Position numbers and translations under genes: made by a program
The notes under the pieces: generated by a model
Seen by the model: only the letters and a program-made list of their open reading frames with translations
Told to the model about the DNA's origin: nothing
The model's database searches: none
From: Clostridia bacterium
Lineage (GTDB): Bacteria > Bacillota > Clostridia > Oscillospirales > Acutalibacteraceae
Direction of reading: 5' to 3'
DNA length: 64,000 nt
NCBI GenBank assembly: GCA_017436285.1
Contig: JAFSDL010000013.1
Location: 72,096-136,095, forward strand
In this document: piece after piece, positions 26,202-35,156 of the stretch
How the letters are laid out: the number at the start of each line of letters is the position of its first letter
Numbering within the stretch: position 1 is the first letter of the stretch

Positions 26202-26433
26202 AACGCGAAGCCTATCCCTCTTTTTTCGTGAAACGAAAAAGGAGGGGGGACCGCGTTAGCGGTGGGTGGTACAAAGCTATGGAAATTGTAAAGGTGGTAC
26301 CACCCACCATTCCGTCCGAACTGTATTTTATGAAATACGATATTCACGAAATTTATATATAGAAATATTTTAAAAGTTGAGGAATGGTCCCCCCTCCTTT
26401 TTGCAAGCAAAAAAGAGGGATAAGCTTCGCAAC
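26202..26433. repeat. Complete MITE-like element with hairpin ends
   Basis: The left end is GCGAAGCCTATCCCTC, T-run, A-run, GGAGGGGGGACC; the right end is its inverted form (GGTCCCCCCTCC...GAGGGATAAGCTTCGC). Inner arms GCGGTGGGTGGTAC and GGTACCACCCACC are also inverted. About 232 bases, no gene. It occupies most of the 26193-26465 gap. Confidence 0.75.
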
Positions 26434-26465
26434 ACTTTTACAGGACCGCTTTATGAAACAATCAA

Positions 26466-26828
26466 CTAAACTGCACTTTTAATAAGCTCTAAAATACCAT
26501 ATATACTGAAACAACCGAAAACTATATTCAGAAAAGACGGCAGGTAAAACCACTTTTTTATATTTTCGATATCTGCCAATCTGGCGATTAAATAAAGGGA
26601 TTGAACTATAATTACAATACCAGCAAGTGGTACATATATAAACAAGCCGACTATATCCATAAAAAGCATTATGAGAAAAAATGTATGTTCAAAATCATCG
26701 TAAGGAGTAATTAATTCTGCTTCAAAAACCCAAAATAAAAGGTGCGCAAAAAAGTAGAAGCCTGTAATGAAAAGTGTTATATAAGAAAATATTTTAAAGC
26801 CTTTCTCTTCTTTATCAAATTTTTTCAT
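26466..26828 (-). CDS. Small membrane protein
   Basis: A 120-residue protein with three to four helices (FSYITLFITGFYFFAHLLFWVF, then two more) and a charged N-terminus MKKFDKEEKG. No family recognised. The start at 26828 follows GGAGAGGT. It stands alone on the minus strand between a repeat element and the rhamnose operon terminator. Confidence 0.6.
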   Translation of the reverse strand: MKKFDKEEKGFKIFSYITLFITGFYFFAHLLFWVFEAELITPYDDFEHTFFLIMLFMDIVGLFIYVPLAGIVIIVQSLYLIARLADIENIKKWFYLPSFLNIVFGCFSIYGILELIKSAV

Positions 26829-26872
26829 ATTTACCTCTCCTTTCAATTACAGTATATAAAAACCAAAAGAAA

Positions 26873-26906
26873 AAAGATGTCCAATGTAACAATTGGACAT
26901 CTTTTT
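26873..26906 (-). terminator. Terminator of the rhamnose operon
   Basis: Stem AAGATGTCCAAT / ATTGGACATCTT with T-run in the minus direction, just downstream of rhaD. Confidence 0.85.
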
Positions 26907-26921
26907 GTAATTTTTGGAATA

Positions 26922-27746
26922 TTAAAGGTCTAAAAATTCCTTTTTGCACTGGTCTTCAAGAGCAAAGCGTTCAACAATAGCCCAGAGGTTTTCGTCTGTG
27001 ATAGTGTTGATTCTCTTGCCGCTTGCAGTTGCAAGCATATAAAGCTGAGCAGCCTTTTCAACAGTTTCGATAAGTCCGAAGGTTTCGTCCATATCCTTAC
27101 CTGCACCGTAAATACCGTGAAGACCCCAGATAACAAGTCTGTATTCTTCCATTTTCTTTGCAGTTGCAATACCGATTTCGTTGTTACCGCAAACCATCCA
27201 GGGAAGAACACCGACACCATCTGGGAAAACAACGATACATTCAGTACACATTTCCCAGAGAGTGTGAGTGAATTTCTTTTCATCAAGCTCGTGGATGTGG
27301 TTCATAGCGAGAGTGTATGTAGGATGAGAGTGCATAACAACTCTGTTTTCAGGGTTTGCTTTAAGTCTTGAAATATGGCTCATAAGGTGAGCGGGAAGCT
27401 CACTTGTGAATCTGCCACCATCCTTGTAGCCCCAGAGAAGCTCTGCAGTTGTGCCATCCTTGGCAATACGGATAATACCAAGGTTTGTTTCGGGGTCAAT
27501 CTCAACATTCTTGAAATATTTACCTGTGCCTGTAACGATAAAGATTTTACCTGTAAGGTAGGTTGCATCAAAGCCTGTGGGAATTTCGCGGATAACATTG
27601 TTAAGGTCAAGGTATTCTGCAACCTCTTTCTCCTCAAGCATATAGCTGATGTTACCACCGTTTCTTTCGTCCCAACCAAGACGATACATATTAGCGGTTG
27701 CGCGTTTCATTTCTTCCACAAAGGGAGCAGTTAAAATATCCTTCAT
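26922..27746 (-). CDS. rhaD: Rhamnulose-1-phosphate aldolase
   Basis: A 274-residue class II aldolase (E. coli RhaD has 274). It splits L-rhamnulose 1-phosphate to dihydroxyacetone phosphate and L-lactaldehyde. The GWDERNGGNISYML N-terminal motif, the zinc-binding MHSHPTYTLAMNH, and the third histidine in VIWGLHGIYGAG are all there. It overlaps rhaA by four bases and ends before a terminator, so it is the last gene of rhaAD. Confidence 0.95.
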   Translation of the reverse strand: MKDILTAPFVEEMKRATANMYRLGWDERNGGNISYMLEEKEVAEYLDLNNVIREIPTGFDATYLTGKIFIVTGTGKYFKNVEIDPETNLGIIRIAKDGTTAELLWGYKDGGRFTSELPAHLMSHISRLKANPENRVVMHSHPTYTLAMNHIHELDEKKFTHTLWEMCTECIVVFPDGVGVLPWMVCGNNEIGIATAKKMEEYRLVIWGLHGIYGAGKDMDETFGLIETVEKAAQLYMLATASGKRINTITDENLWAIVERFALEDQCKKEFLDL

Positions 27747-28984
27747 ACTCTTTTCACCAATACCTTTTCTTCATATTCTTTGATTTCTTTAAAGTAATCA
27801 TTAATAACATTTTCTCTTGCGAGATATTCTGACCAGATGTCGCCAAAGGGAGCGGTTTTCATTTCCTCCTGAAGGCACATAAGCTCTGTAAAGGAACTGT
27901 TTTCCTGAAGAGCCTTCATTTTATCTGCGGGTAATAAAAGTGCATTAAGAAGCGCCTTCTGCACATTTCTCACACCTGTTACCCAAGCGGAAATTCTGTT
28001 GATTGAAGCATCGAAATAGTCCGTTGCAATAAATACTCTGTCAAGAGCATTGTTGGAAACGATTTCCTTTGCAATTTCCTTTGTTTCGTCATCAAAAAGA
28101 ATAACGTGGTCAGAGTCCCAACGAACACCTCTTGTTATGTGAAGGGCAATTTTCTCATTGAAGAGAAGAAGAGCGGAAATTTTATCGGAAACTAATTCCG
28201 TAGGATGATAGTGACCGTTATCCATAAGAGGAGTAATGCCCTTACTTGCAGAATAGGAGAGGCAGAATTCTGCAGAGCCTACTGTGTAGCTTTCAACACC
28301 GATGCCGAAAACCTTTGATTCAAGGGTTACATAAACCTTTGATTTATCGTAGTCGGTTGCAAGAATTTCATCAAGGGATTTTTTGAATCTTGCCCTTGGT
28401 GCAAATCTGTCTGCAGGAATGTCCTTGTAGCCATCGGGAATCCAGATGTTCATAACACAGGGAATGCCTGTTTCATTTGCAAAATATTCAGAAAGTTTAA
28501 GACAAGCCTTACCGTGCTCAACCCAGAAGCTCCTTACCTCTTCATCGGGAGAAGAAAGGGTGAGACCGTCCTTGACCATTGAGTGAGAGAAATATGTTGG
28601 GTTAAAGTCGATACCCATATTTCTTTCCTTTGCGAAGTCAACCCATTTTTTGAAATGCTGGGGCTTCAACTCATTTCTGTCTGCAAATTCACCATTTTCA
28701 AAAATAGCGTAGCTTGCGTGAAGATTAAGCTTTTTCTTGCCGGGGATAAGTGAAAATGCCTTGTCCAAATCTGCCATAAGCTCTTCGGGTGTGGTTGCCT
28801 TGCCGGGGTAGTTACCTGTTGTCTGAATACCGCCGGAAAGACTTTCCTTACTGTCAAACCCACCAACATCGTCACCCTGCCAGCAATGAACGGAAATTGT
28901 TACATCCTTAAGAGTGTTGAGGGCTTTTTCTGTATCAACGCCAAAGGAAGAATAAATTCTTTTGGCTTCTTCATATCTTGACAT
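27743..28984 (-). CDS. rhaA: L-rhamnose isomerase
   Basis: A 413-residue isomerase (usual length about 415-420) converting L-rhamnose to L-rhamnulose with Mn2+. VTISVHCWQGDDVGGFD, the metal-site LLLFNEKIALHITRGVRWDSDHV and the C-terminal region are typical. The ATG at 28984 follows AAAGAGGTT. It leads a two-gene operon, and the kinase rhaB expected between them is not in the window. It is divergent from the P-loop gene at 29124. Confidence 0.95.
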   Translation of the reverse strand: MSRYEEAKRIYSSFGVDTEKALNTLKDVTISVHCWQGDDVGGFDSKESLSGGIQTTGNYPGKATTPEELMADLDKAFSLIPGKKKLNLHASYAIFENGEFADRNELKPQHFKKWVDFAKERNMGIDFNPTYFSHSMVKDGLTLSSPDEEVRSFWVEHGKACLKLSEYFANETGIPCVMNIWIPDGYKDIPADRFAPRARFKKSLDEILATDYDKSKVYVTLESKVFGIGVESYTVGSAEFCLSYSASKGITPLMDNGHYHPTELVSDKISALLLFNEKIALHITRGVRWDSDHVILFDDETKEIAKEIVSNNALDRVFIATDYFDASINRISAWVTGVRNVQKALLNALLLPADKMKALQENSSFTELMCLQEEMKTAPFGDIWSEYLARENVINDYFKEIKEYEEKVLVKRV

Positions 28985-29123
28985 TAAAAAACCTCTTTTC
29001 AGTAAAAGATTACATACATAAACAGTATATATTTACTATGAGGAAAAGTCAATGAAGAGAGTAACAAAAAATGGAAAAAATCATAGTATGTGATATAAGT
29101 TTTAGGCGAAATGAGTTGATATT

Positions 29124-30206
29124 TTGAAAAAAACAGTTCTTCCCGTAGCATTCTTTTTCGGTGCCAATAATAAAGCGGGTTATTGCTCGTTATATGACAG
29201 TATTTATGACCCGTACATAGAGGGTAAGCATTTGATTCTTAAGGGCGGTCCCGGTACGGGTAAATCCACTCTTATGAGAAGGGTTGCGGAAAAGGCGGAA
29301 AGAAAGGGCTACTATGTTGAAAGGGGCTATTGCAGTGCAGACCCCGGCTCTCTTGATTTGGTGCTGGTGCCCGAAATTGATTTTTCAATCTGCGATGGCA
29401 CTGCTCCCCATACCTTTGACCCTAAAATGCCCGGTGTCAGTGAGCATATAGTAGATCTGGGCGTTGCCTGGGACAGAAAATATCTTAATTCTCATATTGA
29501 AGAAATCGGAAGGCTTATGAGGGAGAATTCACTTCAGCATAAAAAGACTGTTGAGTTTCTCAGAGTGGCATCTGCAATTGATGTGGAAAGCACTGCAATT
29601 TGCGCCGATTTTATTGATGAAGAAAAGCTTATGCGCTATGTGAAGCGACTTGCAGGCAGATTGATTCCCGAAAAGAAAGGTGACGAGAAGGGTAAAATTC
29701 ACAAAAGATTTTTAAGCGCAGTTTCACCCGAGGGAATTGATGTGAAATATGAAACGGTTGTGGCACTTTCGGAAAAAATCATCACAATTGAGGATGAATT
29801 TTCTGCAGCTTCACCGTTTATTGCAGAATATATAAGCTCTGTTGCTTTGGAAAAGGGCTATGATGTATATCAATGCTTCTGTCCCTTGTTCCCCAATATG
29901 AAAATCGAGCATATTATTATTCCTCAGCTTAAAACCGCCCTTTTCACACAGAACAGCTACCATTATTCAATTGACGATGGTGAGCGGCTGGTTCACGCCT
30001 CGCGGTTTTATGATAAAGAGGCTTTTTACGCCAATAAAGAAAAGCTCGCCCTTCAAAGAAGAGCGAAAAGAGAGCTTGTTGATGAAGCTGTTAAGAAGCT
30101 TTCACTTGCAAAGGATATTCACGACCGGCTTGAAGATTATTATATCAAGGCAACGGATTTTGATGTGATTAATGAAATAGGAGAAAAGGTGTTAAAATCA
30201 ATTTGA
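29124..30206 (+). CDS. P-loop ATPase of the PRK06851 family
   Basis: A 360-residue protein with a Walker A motif GGPGTGKST at about residues 41-49, followed by GYYVERGYCSADPGSLDLVLVP. Families of this layout (PRK06851) carry two nucleotide-binding halves; a weaker second half is seen from about residue 190. The function is unknown; some databases call it a nucleotide kinase. It starts at TTG 29124, preceded by GAGTTGAT, and is divergent from rhaA. A dispersed repeat begins at its stop. Confidence 0.75.
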   Translation: MKKTVLPVAFFFGANNKAGYCSLYDSIYDPYIEGKHLILKGGPGTGKSTLMRRVAEKAERKGYYVERGYCSADPGSLDLVLVPEIDFSICDGTAPHTFDPKMPGVSEHIVDLGVAWDRKYLNSHIEEIGRLMRENSLQHKKTVEFLRVASAIDVESTAICADFIDEEKLMRYVKRLAGRLIPEKKGDEKGKIHKRFLSAVSPEGIDVKYETVVALSEKIITIEDEFSAASPFIAEYISSVALEKGYDVYQCFCPLFPNMKIEHIIIPQLKTALFTQNSYHYSIDDGERLVHASRFYDKEAFYANKEKLALQRRAKRELVDEAVKKLSLAKDIHDRLEDYYIKATDFDVINEIGEKVLKSI

Positions 30207-30340
30207 AAATTGATTTTAATAGTTGAAAGTGGTAAATGGAAAGTGGTAAGTTTCGGGTGCTGCGCACGGCATTATAATTATGATGTTTGGAAGCGAAGCT
30301 TCCCCATAATTTTCCACCTTCCCCTTTCAATTTTCAATTT
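30207..30340. repeat. Dispersed GTTGAAAGTGG tandem element
   Basis: Has AGTTGAAAGTGGTAAATGG units, TTTCGGGTGCTGCGCACGGC (a variant of the GGGTCTGCGACGC module), the GGAAGCGAAGCTTCC hairpin and an inverted tail (TTTTCCACCTTCCCCTTTCA). Close to 52023-52125. Confidence 0.7.
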
Positions 30341-31153
30341 TTATAAATTTCTTCTCCAATGGAACAGATATTGCTGAGCTATTCCCTCTGTTCCTTTTAT
30401 ACATTCGGGCAGTCCGTTGGGGTAAAGCTCGGCAACAATTCTTTTTACCCACACATCAACGGGGAAGGCTTCCATTCTGCCGAATCCGTAAAGAAGAGAA
30501 CATTGTGCAACCTTTTCCCCGACGCCCTTGATTTTTAAAAGCTCGGCTTTTGCATCCTCAAAGTCCATTTTCTTGACCTTTTCCAAATCCACCTCGCCAC
30601 GTGAAATTTTTCTTGCGGCATCAATAATATACTTTGCTCTGAAGCCTGAGCGGATAGGTGCTAAATCCTCAACCTCAAGATTTGCAAGCCTTTCGGGTGA
30701 TGGGAAGGTATAGCCACCCTCTATTTTTTCACCGAAGCCCTCACAGAGTCTTTCAATTATACCCTTAATCCGTGGGATATTATTGTTGGCAGAAATTATA
30801 AAGGAGCAGATTGCCTCCCATTCATCCTGCTTTAAAATTCTTATGCCCGGGTACGCTTTACAGGCGGTTATAAGATTTTCTTCATCGTATGAGGACAGGA
30901 TTTTTTCATAATCCCTTTCCAAATCAAAATATTTAATCCAATGGTTTTCGAAATCCTCTTTTGTTGTTTCAAAAAAGGTGATTTTATTTTCCTCTTGCTT
31001 CAGGCAAAGGTGTTTACCACCCGCAATGCCCTGCCACATATTATTTTCCGCTTCCTTCCACCTGAATGCCTGACCACAATCAAGGCAAAGGGGAATATTC
31101 AGATGCTTTGTGTTTGTTAAAACTATGTTTTTATCAACATATTCAATGTTCAT
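30341..31153 (-). CDS. ogg: 8-oxoguanine DNA glycosylase
   Basis: A 270-residue DNA glycosylase/AP lyase removing 8-oxoguanine. An N-terminal OGG domain (CLDCGQAFRWKEAENNMW) precedes an HhH-GPD core. The helix-hairpin-helix KIKGVGEKVAQCSLLYGFGR supplies the catalytic Lys, and PVDVWVKRIV the catalytic Asp. The start ATG 31153 has CGGTGA nearby. It is monocistronic, facing the P-loop gene across a repeat. Confidence 0.92.
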   Translation of the reverse strand: MNIEYVDKNIVLTNTKHLNIPLCLDCGQAFRWKEAENNMWQGIAGGKHLCLKQEENKITFFETTKEDFENHWIKYFDLERDYEKILSSYDEENLITACKAYPGIRILKQDEWEAICSFIISANNNIPRIKGIIERLCEGFGEKIEGGYTFPSPERLANLEVEDLAPIRSGFRAKYIIDAARKISRGEVDLEKVKKMDFEDAKAELLKIKGVGEKVAQCSLLYGFGRMEAFPVDVWVKRIVAELYPNGLPECIKGTEGIAQQYLFHWRRNL

Positions 31154-31728
31154 TTTATCACCGGAATAAGATTACCACATTTGAAAAAAACAGTAAAGTT
31201 TTTTGTCAAGCCAATTTTTGAAAAATAAAATTTTTCTACATTTTCAACAGTATTTTCAGAGGCTTTTTGTACCCTTTTGCAATTGTATATTTTTAACAAC
31301 GAACATTTATTTTTATGTCTGAAAAACAGTTTCCATTCTGTATAATCAGTAAAGCAACTACAACAAATCGTATATTTTACATTCTCCTGAAATTTGTCAA
31401 AAAAAGTGTAAAAAATGTCGAAAACCTATTCAAACATAGGGTTTAACAGGTTAGTTGTAAACATTTTGAACACAGTTTTGAACAAAAAACAGGGGAAAGT
31501 CAAATATACAAAATGTATAATTTGTGCATTGTCAATTTTGACAAAAGCAAAAAATGTTTGCCGAAGTCCCGAAAAAACTATATTCTTTTTTGCAATTAAA
31601 GGTTACAGTTTGTGAAAAAATGTACAAAGTTTTTTGCGGGTTTTATTACGGTTAAATTATGGACTTTTTGTATAAAAGCATCAATATTTTCACAATATAA
31701 TTAAGAACTAAAAAAAGGAGAAAGAAAA
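31154..31728. other. AT-rich intergenic region, no gene
   Basis: About 575 bases, very low GC. Contains an extended -10 (TGTATAAT, near 31337-31344) and two blocks (TTTGCCGAAGTCC...GAAAAAACT near 31557; GGTTACAGTTTGTG near 31602) that recur at 50390-50440. No DnaA box or credible ORF is seen. Confidence 0.5.
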
Positions 31729-31998
31729 ATGATAAAAGGCGTTAATAAGCAGGTGCTTGAAATAAACGAAACACAGAACGGATTTTTTGAAAAGGCTATA
31801 TTTTTTGTTAAGCCCGAATATAGCGGAATGGGTGAGGGAAGATTAAAGGAAAGTGCAAGAAAGGAAATAGAAACCGCAGGCAGACCGCCTCTGAGAGCAT
31901 ACAGATATAAAAATGATAAAATCAAAAGCATTTTAAAAATTACTGCAGTTTTTGTGCTTGGTGTTATTATAGGCATTTCTTCAGCAACTCTTTTTTGA
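31729..31998 (+). CDS. Small tail-anchored-like membrane protein
   Basis: An 89-residue protein. The soluble N-terminal two thirds contain the segment ETQNGFFEKAIFFVKPEYS and a conserved-looking ARKEIETAGRPPLRAYRYK; a single C-terminal helix (ILKITAVFVLGVIIGISSAT) closes it, so it is predicted to be tail-anchored with the N-terminus in the cytosol. RBS AAAAGGAG. I know no function. The long AT-rich leader suggests regulated expression. Confidence 0.7.
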   Translation: MIKGVNKQVLEINETQNGFFEKAIFFVKPEYSGMGEGRLKESARKEIETAGRPPLRAYRYKNDKIKSILKITAVFVLGVIIGISSATLF

Positions 31999-32218
31999 GC
32001 TGCTGATTATTTTATATTGTGCTATGCCCGGGCCACAGCAAGGGGGGATTTGTAATGTGTTAATGCTATGTGCTTTGGGAGTGAATGTATGCTATAATCA
32101 GTGGCAAAGGCATTAAGGCGTAACTGAACGCGTTGATATAAAGCCCTTCGCGATTCGATAGATAATCACCGTTTAACGAGGGTAAAATGATAAAAAATCT
32201 GTTTAAACCCCTCTTAAC

Positions 32219-32247
32219 TTGACATTAACTGAATGGTGTGCTATAGT
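32219..32247 (+). promoter_or_regulatory. Promoter for the AAA/DUF4143 gene
   Basis: TTGACA and TATAGT separated by 17 bases, 29 bases before the start codon. The 31999-32218 stretch upstream holds no gene. Confidence 0.85.
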
Positions 32248-32275
32248 GATATTGTCTATAAAAGGAGTGTTTACT

Positions 32276-33505
32276 ATGAACAAAAAGGTTTACACAAGAC
32301 AATATTACATTGATAAAATCCGAGGCTTTTACCATAGCGATCTGATTAAGGTTGTTACGGGTATCCGTCGTTGCGGTAAATCCTTTTTTCTGCTTTCTGT
32401 TATGGAAGATTTAAAAAAATCGGGTGTAAATGAAAAAGATATTATTTATCTTAATCTTGATAAACGTGGTAACAGAAAAATCAAAACGCCGGATGCTTTG
32501 GAAATGGCTATTGAAAATCTTATAACAGATGATGATTTCAAATATCTGTTTATTGACGAGGTTCAAAATGTGGTTGGCTTCGAAGAGGTTGTCAACGGTT
32601 TCAGAGAGGATGGAAACTTTTCTGTTTTCATCACAGGCTCAAACTCTTATCTGTTAAGCGGTGAGCTTTCCACCAAGCTTACGGGTCGATATATTGAGGT
32701 TGAGATGTTTACCCTTAATTTCCGTGAATATCTGGAAATGAAAGAGTTTCTCGGAAAAGAAGTTAAGAATAACAAGGCAGAAGAGTTTAACGAGTATCTT
32801 CGTTTCGGCGGTTTTCCGAAAGCACTTGAATTTGATAATCCTGCTGATAAAGATACCTACATTGCCGGTGTTATAAAGCAGATTCTCGAGAAAGATGTTG
32901 TAAAGCATAAAAAAATCCGTAATCGAGCTGTATTTGATAAGGTTATGACTTATGTTATCAATAACTTCGGTGCCACAACAAGTCTTTCGAGTATAGCAGA
33001 ATATTTTGACAAAGAAGAGCATATTAAAATCCGCACCGAAACACTTAACAGCTACCTCAAAATACTTGAAAATGCTAAAATTATTTATAGATGTCCCCGT
33101 TTTGATGTTAAGTCTAAAAAATCACTTCGGGGTGAACAGAAATATTATCTTGCAGACCTTGGTATATACTTTTCTCGTAATGTTGATGCAAGAATCAACT
33201 ACGGTCCGGTGCTTGAAAACATTGTTTACACATACCTTTCTGCAAAGAACTATAAAATAAGCGTAGGAAGAATCGGCAAATTAGAATGTGATTTCATCAC
33301 ACGAATTAACGATGAATACCGTTATGTTCAGGTTGCTATGACAATTATGAGCGAGGAAACAGAGGCGCGGGAATATAAGCCCTTCACAATGATTAGGGAC
33401 AACTATCCCAAATATCTGTTTACCATTGATGCGCTCCTGCAGAAGCGTGACGGTGTAATACACAAAAATATCATAGATTTTATTTCTGAAAACGAAAATC
33501 TTTGA
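32276..33505 (+). CDS. AAA ATPase with DUF4143
   Basis: A 409-residue ATPase. Walker A GIRRCGKSFFL (about residue 29-39) and Walker B YLFIDEVQ are followed by a GSNSYLLSGELSTKLTGRY sensor region (AAA_14), then the DUF4143 half (about 200-400) with a nuclease-fold-like ECDFITRIND. Members are frequent, often strain-variable and of unknown function. The start at 32276 follows AAAGGAGTG. CGT/CGC arginine codons are commoner than in neighbouring genes, and the flanks lack synteny clues, so recent acquisition is possible. Confidence 0.88.
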   Translation: MNKKVYTRQYYIDKIRGFYHSDLIKVVTGIRRCGKSFFLLSVMEDLKKSGVNEKDIIYLNLDKRGNRKIKTPDALEMAIENLITDDDFKYLFIDEVQNVVGFEEVVNGFREDGNFSVFITGSNSYLLSGELSTKLTGRYIEVEMFTLNFREYLEMKEFLGKEVKNNKAEEFNEYLRFGGFPKALEFDNPADKDTYIAGVIKQILEKDVVKHKKIRNRAVFDKVMTYVINNFGATTSLSSIAEYFDKEEHIKIRTETLNSYLKILENAKIIYRCPRFDVKSKKSLRGEQKYYLADLGIYFSRNVDARINYGPVLENIVYTYLSAKNYKISVGRIGKLECDFITRINDEYRYVQVAMTIMSEETEAREYKPFTMIRDNYPKYLFTIDALLQKRDGVIHKNIIDFISENENL

Positions 33506-33600
33506 CAGGAAAAACTATATCAGCAAAGCAGTGTGATAATGCATTGCTGATTTGCTTACGCTTTCGGACAAGCATAAAATAAAAATACGATGGTGAAAAA

Positions 33601-35082
33601 ATGAGATACAAGCACATATTCTGGGATTTTAACGGTACAATTATTGACGATGTTCATAATGCTCTTGCCTGTGTTAATGATATGCTCACAAGAAAGGGAA
33701 TGAAAACAATTAATCTTAAGGAGTATTATGATTATGTTGAAACTCCCATTGTGAATTTTTATTACAGAATATTACCGCCCGAAGAGGTTGTTTTTTCAGA
33801 GATATCCAAGGAATATCACGAGGATTATGCCCGCCATTTAGATGAAACCACCCTTGCAGATGGTGCAAAGGAAATACTTGAATATTTAAAAGGAACGGGT
33901 GTTCATCAATACATAATCACCTCAAATTTTATTGATGAAACCGTTGATTTAACAAAAAAATTCGGCATACATCATCTTTTTGATGAAATTTTAGGGGCGG
34001 ATAACACTCTTGCAGAAAGCAAGATAGAAAGGGCAAAAGCCTTTTTTGACCTGAAGGAAATAAGCAGAAATGAAGCAGTTTTTATAGGCGACACTCTTCA
34101 CGATCTTGAAACTGCAAATGCCTTGGGAATTGATTGTATTCTTGTTGCATACGGTCATCAGGGCAGAAAGCTTCTTGAAGAGCACAACGCCTTTACAGTG
34201 GAAAATCTGCAAGAGGTGAAGGCAATAATTTTTGATGAAAGAGCTGTTGATTTTCATACCCATTCAACCCGCTCAGACGGAACATTAACTCCCGCAGAGC
34301 TTGTTGAACACGCGAAAAAGAGCGGACTTTCCGCTTTTGCGCTTACAGATCACGACAGTGTTGACGGAATTGAAGAAGCCCGAAGAAAAGCGGAAGAAAT
34401 CGGAATGGAATTTATTGCGGGCATTGAATTTTCCGCAGCAGAAAACACTGAAACCCATATTATAGGTCTTTTTATAGACCCTGAAAACGAGACATTATTG
34501 AAGACTATTGAAAAGCTCAAGGGTAGCAGAAAAAGGCGGATGGAAGAGGTTTGCAGCAGGCTTCGTGGCTTGGGCTTTGAGATTACCCACGATGAAGCCT
34601 TGAGCCTTGCAGGCAGTAATTTTGTTGGCAGAGCCCATATCGCAAGGCTTATGGTAGAAAAGGGCTATTGCGAAACAGTTAAAGAATGCTTTGAAAAATA
34701 TATCGGTCTTGGTAAGCCTGCGTATGCTCCAAAGCACGAGCTTTCTGCAGTTGAGGCGGTAAAAGCCATACGGGCGGCAGGGGGGCTTGCTTACCTTGCT
34801 CACCTTAATCAGACAGGCTATGATATCAAAGAGCTTGAAAAGCTGTTGCTTCAGCTTAAGGGCGCCGGGCTTAACGGTATAGAGGGCTATTACCCTGAAT
34901 ATACTCCTGAGCAAACTGCAGAATACAGAGCCCTTGCAGAAAAATTATCATTATCCCTTTCAGGTGGCTCGGATTTTCACGGTGCAATGAAGCCTCAAAT
35001 TTCTATAGGTAAGGGAAAGGGCGATCTGGTTATTCCGTATTATATTCTGGAAAATATGAAGGGTATTCTTAATCGTCAATGA
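33601..35082 (+). CDS. HAD phosphatase fused to PHP phosphoesterase
   Basis: A 493-residue two-domain protein. Residues 1-210 form a HAD hydrolase: nucleophile D9 in WDFNGTIIDD, motif II ITSN and motif IV FIGDTLHD; the second Asp of motif I is Asn, as in the WDFNGT subfamily. Residues 212-493 form a PHP domain with FHTHSTRSDGT, LTDHDSVDG, LAHLN and GGSDFHG metal ligands, of the type (YciV/RNase AM) that acts on 3',5'-bisphosphate nucleotides or short RNA. The fusion suggests sequential or coupled dephosphorylation, perhaps of pAp-like nucleotides; this is inference. Confidence 0.85.
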   Translation: MRYKHIFWDFNGTIIDDVHNALACVNDMLTRKGMKTINLKEYYDYVETPIVNFYYRILPPEEVVFSEISKEYHEDYARHLDETTLADGAKEILEYLKGTGVHQYIITSNFIDETVDLTKKFGIHHLFDEILGADNTLAESKIERAKAFFDLKEISRNEAVFIGDTLHDLETANALGIDCILVAYGHQGRKLLEEHNAFTVENLQEVKAIIFDERAVDFHTHSTRSDGTLTPAELVEHAKKSGLSAFALTDHDSVDGIEEARRKAEEIGMEFIAGIEFSAAENTETHIIGLFIDPENETLLKTIEKLKGSRKRRMEEVCSRLRGLGFEITHDEALSLAGSNFVGRAHIARLMVEKGYCETVKECFEKYIGLGKPAYAPKHELSAVEAVKAIRAAGGLAYLAHLNQTGYDIKELEKLLLQLKGAGLNGIEGYYPEYTPEQTAEYRALAEKLSLSLSGGSDFHGAMKPQISIGKGKGDLVIPYYILENMKGILNRQ

Positions 35083-35093
35083 TTAAAAATAAA

Positions 35094-35156
35094 AAAATCA
35101 CCCAAAATATATCTGTGCATCAATAAGATGTGCAGATATTTTTATTTGGTGATTTT
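35094..35156 (+). terminator. Terminator hairpin overlapping the next gene's ribosome site
   Basis: AAAATCACC (35094-35102) can pair with GGTGATTTT (35148-35156), enclosing ATATCTGTGCATC / GATGTGCAGATAT. The 3' arm is also the ribosome site for ATG 35157, so termination and initiation signals overlap. Confidence 0.7.

Noticed and set aside
26285..26310. GGTGGTACCACC resembles the T-box antiterminator motif
   Set aside because: It lies in the palindromic arms of the repeat element, has no specifier stem or downstream synthetase gene, and the match is explained by the inverted GGTGG arms.
31415..31615. 66-codon frame in the AT-rich spacer
   Set aside because: No ribosome site, and its composition is that of the surrounding non-coding DNA.
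31154..31728. Possible replication origin because of extreme AT content
   Set aside because: No TTATNCACA boxes or dnaA/dnaN/gyr genes are near.
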